From NCBI GenBank assembly GCA_022447405.1, contig JAKVCE010000008.1, forward strand, positions 1-20,972: a stretch of 20,972 bases of DNA, given 5' to 3'. How positions within the stretch are numbered: the first letter of the stretch is position 1; every line of letters begins with the position of its first letter. This stretch comes from Planctomycetota bacterium. Lineage in GTDB: Bacteria; Planctomycetota; UBA1135; GCA-002686595. This document shows, one piece after another, positions 8,402-14,318 of the stretch. The translations under genes were made by a program, and so were the position numbers. The notes under the pieces were generated by a model. It worked only from the letters and a program-made list of their open reading frames with translations. It ran no database searches and had not been told where the DNA came from.

Positions 8402-9025
8402 ATGCGCAACCTAGCTTCACTCTCACTCTTGATCGTCCCCGCCCTCGCGCTCTCGTCTTGCAGGAACCTGCCCGAGGTGCCGGGAACCTCCGTCCGCGTC
8501 CTCTACTCCGAGGGAGGGATGAGCGCCAAGAGTCCCGTGGACATCGTCGTCGCGCCCGTCGCCGATGAGTCCGGTACGAACACGGCTCCCTGCGACATGC
8601 TGAGGTCCGCCTTCGCAGACGGGCTCGTCAGGCGCCGCTACAGCCCTCTCTCCCTTGACTACGTCTCCTCCGCCCTCGAGGGGCAGGCGATCGCGGCCGC
8701 AGAGGCTGGCACGCCCGTGCCCGCGAGCTACAGCCCGGGCACGCTGGGAGAGGACGCTGTGTTCCGCGCCTCGGTCAAGGGATGGGATACGAGCCTCTGG
8801 CAGACCGAGCGCAAGCTCGGCGTGACCATCGACACGTGGATGATCGACTCCGTCGATCCCTTGAGCCAAGAGCTCTGGGGCGCCCGCTACGAGAAGACGC
8901 TCGACATGGCGCTCATGCAGAACAACTACCCGACCGAGAGCGTCCTCATGAATTACTGCTGCGAGGTGATCGCAGCGGAGATCTTGGACTGCATGCCCGC
9001 ACGCACTCCGCGCGCCGGGCTCTAG
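8402..9025 (+). CDS. Small lipoprotein, weakly GNA1162/DUF799-like
   Basis: A 207-residue protein beginning with a lipoprotein signal peptide ending in LALSSC (Cys at 20). The mature part opens with a Val/Ile-rich strand, PVDIVVAPVADES, followed by a region around GEDAVFRASVKGWD and a strand pair leading to LWGARYEKTLDM. An N-terminal strand ending in a small loop, a mid-protein GxDA segment followed by a beta strand, and a later Leu-Trp-x-x strand recall the GNA1162/DUF799 and CsgG-like periplasmic lipoproteins. That relationship is an inference and may be wrong. The start at 8402 is chosen because it gives the signal peptide and has GAGG 8 nt upstream; the frame is open further upstream into the end of the preceding gene, which is not credible coding. 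Located in the cell envelope; role unknown. Confidence 0.8.
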   Translation: MRNLASLSLLIVPALALSSCRNLPEVPGTSVRVLYSEGGMSAKSPVDIVVAPVADESGTNTAPCDMLRSAFADGLVRRRYSPLSLDYVSSALEGQAIAAAEAGTPVPASYSPGTLGEDAVFRASVKGWDTSLWQTERKLGVTIDTWMIDSVDPLSQELWGARYEKTLDMALMQNNYPTESVLMNYCCEVIAAEILDCMPARTPRAGL

Positions 9026-9086
9026 GCGAGCGCGCCCCTGGCAGCCCTCCTCACGGCACCGTGGAGGGGCTTATCAGCTCTCGGGC

Positions 9087-9114
9087 TTGCTCCCGAGGGG
9101 GCCGTCGCTAGACT
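9087..9114 (+). promoter_or_regulatory. Candidate rpsO promoter
   Basis: TTGCTC (9087-9092), a 16-bp spacer and TAGACT (9109-9114) give a plausible sigma70-type promoter. Transcription would start near 9121, just ahead of the three-hairpin rpsO leader. The -35 is only a partial match, so this is moderate evidence. Confidence 0.45.
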
Positions 9115-9130
9115 GTTCGCCCTCAAGTCC

Positions 9131-9250
9131 GACGGAGCGTGCGCTCTGTCTGCCGGTTGAGGCTGCCCCGGGGCAGCGCCGGCGCACCTTGGACCTGGAG
9201 AACTCCCTCTGGGACCAAGGCAAGTCAGAATCAGACCATCGATAAGGAGT
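9131..9250 (+). promoter_or_regulatory. Structured rpsO leader, candidate S15 autoregulatory RNA
   Basis: Three hairpins abut in the leader. H1: 9131-9138 with 9143-9150, 8 bp including one G-U, tetraloop GTGC. H2: GCCGG (9152-9156) with CCGGC (9179-9183), an asymmetric internal loop, then GCTGCC (9162-9167) with GGCAGC (9172-9177) and loop CCGG. H3: CCTTGG (9187-9192) with CCAAGG (9215-9220), an A-A mismatch, three more pairs, and a 14-nt loop. The H3 loop contains ACTCC (9202-9206), an exact complement of GGAGT (9246-9250) in the rpsO Shine-Dalgarno, so a pseudoknot blocking or trapping the ribosome is possible. S15 is known to repress its own mRNA through such structures in E. coli and through different structures elsewhere. 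The role here is inferred. Confidence 0.55.
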
Positions 9251-9257
9251 CGAAGAG

Positions 9258-9527
9258 ATGGCAATTGCCCAAGACCGTAAGAACGAGATCATCAAAGAGT
9301 TCGCCCGCACCGAGGGTGACAACGGCTCAGTGGAGGTGCAGGTAGCCCTCCTGACGGAGCACATCCGAGGCCTCACAGAGCACCTCAAGGTCCATAAGAA
9401 GGACTTCGGCACCCGCCGCGGCCTCCTGACCATGGTCGGGCAGCGCTCCAGCCTTCTGAGCTACTTGCGAAATAAATCGCCTGTGGTATACACCGTGCTG
9501 ATCGGTCGTCTCGGACTTAGAAAGTGA
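9258..9527 (+). CDS. rpsO: 30S ribosomal protein S15
   Basis: An 89-residue protein, the standard S15 length, with the family core GSVEVQVALLTEHI, LTEHLKVHKKD, RRGLL and the C-terminal LIGRLGLRK. S15 binds the central domain three-way junction of 16S rRNA early in 30S assembly. His42 and Asp49, which contact rRNA in characterised S15, are kept, while Ser52 is Thr and the usual His-His before it is Phe-Gly (50-51). The Arg/Lys pair at 64-65 of the E. coli protein is Ser-Ser. AAGGAG (9244-9249) lies 8 nt before the ATG. The gene is followed by pnp, the classical rpsO-pnp arrangement, and is preceded by a structured leader. Confidence 0.98.
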   Translation: MAIAQDRKNEIIKEFARTEGDNGSVEVQVALLTEHIRGLTEHLKVHKKDFGTRRGLLTMVGQRSSLLSYLRNKSPVVYTVLIGRLGLRK

Positions 9528-9530
9528 ACA

Positions 9531-9629
9531 GGCGCGTCTGTCGATAGACAGCCGCGCCAAGACCCTGCGCAGGGGCCTGTTGCTCCGCGCCCGGGTCGGA
9601 CCTCGACCCTCTCGTGTGAGGGGAGGTCC
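9531..9629 (+). promoter_or_regulatory. Stem-loops in the rpsO-pnp spacer (candidate RNase III/PNPase control region)
   Basis: Two long hairpins lie between the genes. The first pairs GGCGCG (9531-9536) with CGCGCC (9553-9558) and, after one mismatch, CTGTC with GACAG around loop GATA. The second pairs GGACCTC (9598-9604) with GAGGTCC (9623-9629) and, after a 2-nt bulge, CCCTC with GAGGG around a 6-nt loop. A short palindrome CCCTGCGCAGGG sits between them (9563-9574). Neither hairpin is directly followed by a T-run, so co-transcription of rpsO and pnp is expected. In E. coli the pnp leader is a stem-loop cleaved by RNase III to allow PNPase autoregulation; a similar role here is inferred from position and structure. 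Confidence 0.5.
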
Positions 9630-9663
9630 AGATAGCGAAGCGATAGATAAATTTTTATAGCGA

Positions 9664-9689
9664 TGCGCGCGCCAAGGAGGCGCTGCGCG
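9664..9689 (+). promoter_or_regulatory. GC hairpin presenting AAGGA in its loop, upstream of pnp
   Basis: GCGCC (9669-9673) pairs with GGCGC (9679-9683) around loop AAGGA (9674-9678). The stem extends through a single bulged T to TGCGC (9664-9668) with GCGCG (9685-9689). The Shine-Dalgarno-like sequence AAGGAGG is thus partly in the loop but lies about 70 nt before the pnp ATG, too far for normal initiation. A GGA in a hairpin loop is the typical form of a CsrA/RsmA target, and CsrA is known to act on E. coli pnp; whether this organism has CsrA is not visible here. Confidence 0.4.
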
Positions 9690-9693
9690 AAAC

Positions 9694-9739
9694 AAGCGAA
9701 GCGATAACAAAGCGAAGCGACAACAAAGCGAAAGCGGAA
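9694..9739 (+). repeat. A-rich tandem repeat directly before pnp
   Basis: A 16-nt unit, AAGCGAAGCGATAACA (9694-9709), is repeated with one change at 9710-9725 (AAGCGAAGCGACAACA). A decayed third copy, AAGCGAAAGCGGAAA, follows at about 9726-9739. A related core AGCGAAGCGATA occurs earlier at 9634-9645. The stretch is A-rich and contains no Shine-Dalgarno, so it forms an unstructured leader in front of the pnp start. Confidence 0.7.
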
Positions 9740-9748
9740 ACGAAAATC

Positions 9749-11878
9749 ATGAGTAACAACATTGTCCAACCCTTGACCGTCGAGCGTGAGATCGCCGGCG
9801 TCAAGATCACTCTCTCCACCGGCCAGATGGCTCGGCAAGCTCAGGGCAGCGTGATCTGCACTGTCGGCGATTCGAGCACCTTTGCCGCGGTGTGCAGCTC
9901 AAAGCCGAACTTTGAGCCCAGCTTCTTCCCCCTGACCTGCGACTACCGCGAGAAGACCCAGGCGGCGGGCAAGATCCCCGGCGGCTTCTTCAAGCGTGAA
10001 GGTCGACCGACGACCAAAGAGATCCTCACCATGCGCCTCATCGACCGGTCCATCCGACCGATGTTCGCTGACGGCTTCATGCAAGAGGTCCAGGTGATGA
10101 CCCACGCCCTCGGCTACGACGGCGTGAACAACACCGATGTCTCCGCGATGATCGGCGCCTTCACTGCGGTCCGCCTCGCGGGCCTCCCCTTCGAGACGAC
10201 CATGGGCGCGACCCGTATCGGCATGATCGATGGCGAGCTCGTCGCCTTCCCCAAGGACGAAGATCTGCGCGGCGCCTCCGACCTGAACCTCGTGGTCGCC
10301 GGTCACAGCGACGCGATCGCGATGGTCGAGGCCAGCGCGAACGAGCTCTCCGAGGCGCAGATGATCGACGCCCTCGAGATGGCGCATGACGTCATCAAAG
10401 AGGTCATCGACCTCGCCAATGAGCTCATCGAGAAGGTGGGCGTCACTCCGATGGAGTACGTGGCACCCGAGCCTGACACGGAGTCTGCTGATGCCGTCGC
10501 GCCCTGGGCCGACCGCGTCACGGAGGCCCTCTTCACCGAGGGCAAGCACGCTCGCTACGGCGCGGTCGACGCGGTCCGAGACGCGTGCCTCGAGGAGCTC
10601 ACGCAGGGCATCGAGGACGAGGAGGAGCTCGCCGCGAAGAAGTCAGCGCTCAAGTCCGCCTTTAGGAGCCTCACGGGTCAGTGCGAGCGCGAGACCATCC
10701 TGAACGGCAAGCGTACAGATGGCCGCAAGTCCGACGAGATCCGCGACATCTGGATCGTCCCGGACTACGTCGCCCAGCACCACGGCTCCGTCCTCTTCAC
10801 CCGCGGGGAGACCCAGGCGCTCGTCTCGGCGACCCTCGGCACCCCGGACGATGAGCAGATCATCGACGGCATCGAGGAGGAGTACCGCAAGAACTTCTAC
10901 CTGCACTACAACTTCCCTCCCTACAGCGTGGGTGAGACTAAGCGCATCTTCGGCCCCGGCCGGCGCGAGATCGGCCACGGGATGCTCGCTGAGCGCGCGC
11001 TCCAGGCCGTGCTCCCGTCCAAGGACAAGTTCCCTTACACCATCCGCATCAACTCGGACATCACCGAGTCGAACGGATCCTCCTCGATGGCGAGCGTGTG
11101 CGGCGGCTGCATCTCGATGATGCTCGCTGGCGTCCCGGTGACTCAGCCCGTCGCGGGCATCGCGATGGGGCTGGTGCAGGAGGGCGACCGCATGGCGATC
11201 CTCTCCGACATCCTCGGCTCTGAGGATCACACCGGCGACATGGACTTCAAGGTCGCCGGCTCTGGCCTCGGCATCACCGCCCTCCAGATGGACATCAAGA
11301 TCAAGGGCGTCAGCCGCGCCCTCCTTGAGGAGGCGCTCGCCCAGGCCAACGTGGGCCGCAAGCACATCCTGCGGGAGATGCTCAACGTCGTCGATCGCCC
11401 GCGCTCGCAGGTCGCTGACCACGCGCCGCGCTTCGAGGCGATCAAGATCCCTGGTGAGAAGATCGGCTTCCTCATCGGCCCTGGTGGCAAGAACATCAAG
11501 GGGCTCCAAGAGGAGTTCGGCGTGCGCGTCTCCATCATTGATGACGACGGCAACGTTCAGGTCTTCGGGACGGACTCCTCCAAGGTGGCCGCTTGCATCG
11601 ACAGGATCCAAGCGACCTGTGAGACCCCCAAGATCGGCGCCAAGTACACCGGCACGGTCAAGAGCATCAGGGACTTCGGCGCCTTCGTCGAGATCCTCCC
11701 TGGCGTCGAGGGGCTGCTGCACATCTCCGAGCTCTCGACGGAGTACGTCGAGAACGTCAACGACGTCGTCAGCACTGGCGACTCAGTCGAGGTCGTCATC
11801 ACGAACGTGGATGACCGCGGCAAGGTGCGCCTGATGCGCCAAGAGGTCGTCGACGCTCGGAACAAGGTCGAGGCCTAA
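9749..11878 (+). CDS. pnp: Polyribonucleotide nucleotidyltransferase (PNPase)
   Basis: A 709-residue protein of normal PNPase length. It degrades RNA 3' to 5' with phosphate, releasing nucleoside diphosphates, in the cytoplasm, often with RNase E-type complexes. Domains in order: first RNase PH domain with FFKREGRPT near 78-87; a helical linker; a second RNase PH domain with SDILGSEDHTGDMDFK, giving the conserved Asp487 and Asp493; a KH domain with the GxxG loop GPGGKNIKG (about 565-625); and an S1 domain starting YTGTVKSIRDFGAFVEI (about 630-700). The start is chosen by fit to the family N-terminus; no Shine-Dalgarno lies within 20 nt. It follows rpsO after a 221-bp structured spacer and ends at a strong terminator. 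Confidence 0.98.
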   Translation: MSNNIVQPLTVEREIAGVKITLSTGQMARQAQGSVICTVGDSSTFAAVCSSKPNFEPSFFPLTCDYREKTQAAGKIPGGFFKREGRPTTKEILTMRLIDRSIRPMFADGFMQEVQVMTHALGYDGVNNTDVSAMIGAFTAVRLAGLPFETTMGATRIGMIDGELVAFPKDEDLRGASDLNLVVAGHSDAIAMVEASANELSEAQMIDALEMAHDVIKEVIDLANELIEKVGVTPMEYVAPEPDTESADAVAPWADRVTEALFTEGKHARYGAVDAVRDACLEELTQGIEDEEELAAKKSALKSAFRSLTGQCERETILNGKRTDGRKSDEIRDIWIVPDYVAQHHGSVLFTRGETQALVSATLGTPDDEQIIDGIEEEYRKNFYLHYNFPPYSVGETKRIFGPGRREIGHGMLAERALQAVLPSKDKFPYTIRINSDITESNGSSSMASVCGGCISMMLAGVPVTQPVAGIAMGLVQEGDRMAILSDILGSEDHTGDMDFKVAGSGLGITALQMDIKIKGVSRALLEEALAQANVGRKHILREMLNVVDRPRSQVADHAPRFEAIKIPGEKIGFLIGPGGKNIKGLQEEFGVRVSIIDDDGNVQVFGTDSSKVAACIDRIQATCETPKIGAKYTGTVKSIRDFGAFVEILPGVEGLLHISELSTEYVENVNDVVSTGDSVEVVITNVDDRGKVRLMRQEVVDARNKVEA

Positions 11879-11898
11879 GCCCTCGAGAGATGACATTC

Positions 11899-11939
11899 GG
11901 CGAGGGCCGGGGCGCGCGCGTCCCGGCCCTCGCCTTTTT
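11899..11939 (+). terminator. Intrinsic terminator of the rpsO-pnp unit
   Basis: A perfect 13-bp GC-rich stem pairs 11899-11911 (GGCGAGGGCCGGG) with 11922-11934 (CCCGGCCCTCGCC) around a 10-nt GC-repeat loop, immediately followed by TTTTT (11935-11939). It begins 20 nt after the pnp stop codon. Confidence 0.95.
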
Positions 11940-11952
11940 CGTCTGGGCGCCG

Positions 11953-11975
11953 AGCCCGGAAAAAAAGGGCTTTTT
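11953..11975 (+). terminator. Second, weaker terminator-like hairpin
   Basis: AGCCC (11953-11957) pairs with GGGCT (11967-11971) around a loop containing seven A residues, and the stem is followed by TTTT. With only 5 bp of stem it would be a backup to the strong terminator just upstream, or a chance structure. Confidence 0.35.
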
Positions 11976-12060
11976 GGTCAATCCCTATGGCGGCGGGGAC
12001 GATGGTCCATGTTGGCCCTTTGTCCAGTAGGGGAGGGGTCTCGAATCACATTCAGGCGGC

Positions 12061-12154
12061 GAGCTGGAGGCCAGCTCTGGGGCCTGGCGCGGGCCTGCGC
12101 CAGGTCATGAGTTGCGGCTCTCGCCTCCGGCGGCGCCCTCTATGGGGAGGGCGC
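12061..12154 (+). other. Cluster of three perfect hairpins in a stretch without genes
   Basis: Between the pnp terminator and the start at 12209 there are about 230 bp without credible coding. They contain GAGCTGG/CCAGCTC (12061-12067 with 12071-12077, loop AGG), CCTGGCGC/GCGCCAGG (12083-12090 with 12097-12104, loop GGGCCT) and GCGCCCTC/GAGGGCGC (12133-12140 with 12147-12154, loop TATGGG). None is followed by a T-run. The set looks like a folded RNA, either the 5' leader of the small exported protein gene or a small non-coding RNA. No promoter could be assigned with confidence. Confidence 0.45.
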
Positions 12155-12208
12155 TATCACGAGCAGACAGACGACATGAGCATCATCAGAGAACGACATA
12201 CACAGCCC

Positions 12209-12688
12209 ATGAAGAGCTCCAGAGAGCAGGCCTGGAGGCGCGCAGGAGCGCACCTCGGTCTCATCTTCTGCCTCGCCCTCACGGGCCCTGGCGTCCGGGC
12301 CGCGAGCGATCCCGCGCCGCCTGCGGCATCCCTCGCCGTGATCGACTGGATCGTGGAGGCTGAGGACTCTGTGTGCGGTGTCGTCGAGGCGCGGCAGATC
12401 CGGAAGCCAGGGAAGGTGAACTTTGAGCACCTCATGGACCTCACGCCTGAGGGCAAGAAGATCCGACGAGAGCGGATCGACCCCAACTCTGCGGAGGGGG
12501 TGAGGCTGATGAATCGAGCCAAGAGCCGCGTCAGAGACGCCTCAGCCGTCATCATGAAGCGCCAGGGCTATGACAGCGTCTGGAAGAAGATCAGCTCCAA
12601 AAAAGGCGCTTACATCACTGATCTGACCGCATATGTAGAGATAGAGATCAAGAACTCACCCCTCTACGGCGCGCGAGCGGGCTCCTGA
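12209..12688 (+). CDS. Small exported protein of unknown function
   Basis: A 159-residue protein whose N-terminus has a basic region (SSREQAWRR), a hydrophobic core (LGLIFCLALTG) and a likely cleavage site after VRA, so it should be secreted to the periplasm. The mature part has a single Cys in DSVCGVVEARQIRKPGK, then a basic helical region (GKKIRRERIDP, RAKSRVRDASAVIMKRQGYD) and a C-terminal strand region ending EIEIKNSP. I do not recognise a family. Another in-frame ATG at 12176 would add 11 residues; 12209 is preferred because it gives a normal signal peptide, but neither has a strong Shine-Dalgarno. It lies 70 bp before the secretin gene on the same strand and could belong to the same envelope assembly, which is inference. 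Confidence 0.7.
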   Translation: MKSSREQAWRRAGAHLGLIFCLALTGPGVRAASDPAPPAASLAVIDWIVEAEDSVCGVVEARQIRKPGKVNFEHLMDLTPEGKKIRRERIDPNSAEGVRLMNRAKSRVRDASAVIMKRQGYDSVWKKISSKKGAYITDLTAYVEIEIKNSPLYGARAGS

Positions 12689-12758
12689 GGCACTTCCCTG
12701 GCCCTCGGGCGCCCCTATTTGCACGGGCTGGTTATGCTTTGTTGGAAGGGAACCATTA

Positions 12759-14249
12759 ATGAGAACTCCTAAGGCACTCGCGGCCGCTGCCCTCACGCTA
12801 GCGGCATGCGCCGCCCCCGACATCGAGCGGGAGCAAGAGCATCGCAGGAACCTCTCTATGGACATGTTCCGCTCGCTCATCGAGGAGGGGACCCTCAAGC
12901 CTGTCGACTCCATGAACGAGTCGTTCTCCACCTTCCCCCAGGACATGGACGACGACGCGTACATGGAAGAGCTCCTGACGGAGTACAGGGAGAGCAAGCA
13001 GGTCCAGGAGAATGAAAGCGGCGCGGCAGAGCCTGTGGACCCCGCGCCCGGAGATCTTGAAGACCCAGCCCCCTATGTGGAGGACCCGGACTTCATAGAG
13101 GACACCTCCGATTACGAAGAGGTCATCAACCCCTACGCGCTCTTTGGCCAGCGGATCCTCGTCCACTATGACCAGAGCGGAGAGTCGACCGGGCTCATCA
13201 CCAAGCCCTACTCCGTGCGACCAGGCATGGGCGAGAAGATCATCTGGCTGCTCAACAACTACGGTGGCTTCCAGCTGTGGACTCCGGGGGAGGGGGCGCA
13301 GCCCCTCGGCACGCTTCGCGCAGAGGTGCAGGAGAACTTCGAGCTCGAGCAGTTCGCGTCTAACCTGCGCTCCACCGGTCCGGACAACGGCGTCAGCATC
13401 AACATCGCCGACTGGGTGATCGCGACAGCGGACGCCACCACCCTCTCAGACTTCGAGTACTTCCTCGACGTGATGTTTGCGGGTCCGCCTCAGATCGAGA
13501 TCGAAGCCAAGATCGTCGAGTACGTCCTGTCTGACACCCTCGACATCGGGGTCGGTCCGGTGAATGACGGGACGCCGGTCGTCGGGCTCCCCGACTCTGG
13601 CCTCTTTGACAGCTTCAACTGGACCTTCCCTAACCGAACTGGCGGCACAGAGTTCCTCACCACCTTGCAGGCGGTGCATGACGGGACGACCTACAACTTC
13701 CTCCTCGAGGCCCTCGCGAGCTACGAGAACGTGGAGATCACCTCACGCCCCAAGACAGCTGTCCGCGAAGGGACGAGGGCTACGATCGAATCGACCCAGC
13801 AGATCCCTTACTACCAGATCACAGGCGTCAACAACTCAGGAGGCGTCAACGCGGGGCTCTCCTATTCGGAGGTCGGCGTCAGGATGTACGCCATCCCGCG
13901 CCTGGTCGGTGGCAGCACGATCTCCCTAGAGATCGAGATCGAGGCCTCGCAGCAGACTGGTACGGACGTGAGCTTCGTCACGACTGGCGGAGAAGAGATC
14001 TCTACGCCGACCCTCGGCGTCCGGCGCTCCAACACCCTCGTCTACCTGAAGCCTGGCCAGGCCGTGATCCTGGGCGGCCTCATCACGGAGCGCTCAGTGG
14101 ATGACGAGAGGAAGGTCCCGCTCCTGGGTGATATCCCGATCATGGGGCACCTCTTCAAGTCCAAGTATCAGCGCAAAGAGCTCGTGAGCGTGCTCTTCTT
14201 CATCCGCCCGCGGGTGCTCGAAGGGATCGACCTGCACCGCGATTTCTAG
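12759..14249 (+). CDS. Short lipoprotein secretin (GspD/PilQ superfamily)
   Basis: A 496-residue protein with a lipoprotein signal peptide (LTLAAC, Cys at 17). An acidic, Pro-rich linker (about 85-125) follows. One N-domain-like module spans about 165-240 and runs into QIEIEAKIVEY, the usual entry to the secretin core. The core includes VEITSRPKTAVREG, SYSEVGVRMYAIPRL, YLKPGQAVILGGLI and the signature VPLLGDIPIMGHLFK, ending FFIRPRVL. Secretins form gated outer-membrane channels for type II secretion, type IV pili or phage release. At this length it lacks the full set of N0-N3 domains of typical GspD. AAGGG lies 8 nt before the ATG. The following gene encodes a GspK-like pseudopilin, so a type II secretion-like role is most likely. 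Its exact system is not determined. Confidence 0.93.
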   Translation: MRTPKALAAAALTLAACAAPDIEREQEHRRNLSMDMFRSLIEEGTLKPVDSMNESFSTFPQDMDDDAYMEELLTEYRESKQVQENESGAAEPVDPAPGDLEDPAPYVEDPDFIEDTSDYEEVINPYALFGQRILVHYDQSGESTGLITKPYSVRPGMGEKIIWLLNNYGGFQLWTPGEGAQPLGTLRAEVQENFELEQFASNLRSTGPDNGVSINIADWVIATADATTLSDFEYFLDVMFAGPPQIEIEAKIVEYVLSDTLDIGVGPVNDGTPVVGLPDSGLFDSFNWTFPNRTGGTEFLTTLQAVHDGTTYNFLLEALASYENVEITSRPKTAVREGTRATIESTQQIPYYQITGVNNSGGVNAGLSYSEVGVRMYAIPRLVGGSTISLEIEIEASQQTGTDVSFVTTGGEEISTPTLGVRRSNTLVYLKPGQAVILGGLITERSVDDERKVPLLGDIPIMGHLFKSKYQRKELVSVLFFIRPRVLEGIDLHRDF

Positions 14250-14318
14250 CGCGGGGTGCCTGCTGGGCCGCTGGCCTGTATCCTCGGGAAGAAGCATGGG
14301 GCGTGTTCGTCTGAGCCC

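Noticed and set aside
9080..9097. Hairpin CTCGGG/CCCGAG as terminator of the small lipoprotein gene
   Set aside because: No T-run follows and it overlaps the candidate rpsO -35; it may be chance in GC-rich DNA.
9646..9661. AT-rich segment before pnp as a second pnp promoter
   Set aside because: TATAGC-like -10 candidates lack a -35 at 16-18 bp spacing.
10643..11722. A 359-residue open frame on the minus strand inside pnp
   Set aside because: It is fully antisense to a well-conserved PNPase gene; its His/Ala/Asp-rich composition is the usual shadow of a GC-rich gene.
11987..12208. Upstream extension of the small exported protein to 11987
   Set aside because: It would put a non-signal, low-quality sequence before an obvious signal peptide and run through three perfect hairpins.
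12719..12738. TTGCAC and TATGCT as the secretin promoter
   Set aside because: The spacing is only 8 bp, too short for sigma70 recognition.
14256..14318. GTG start for the GspK-like gene
   Set aside because: The added residues do not resemble a prepilin leader, and the basic leader is already complete from 14319.
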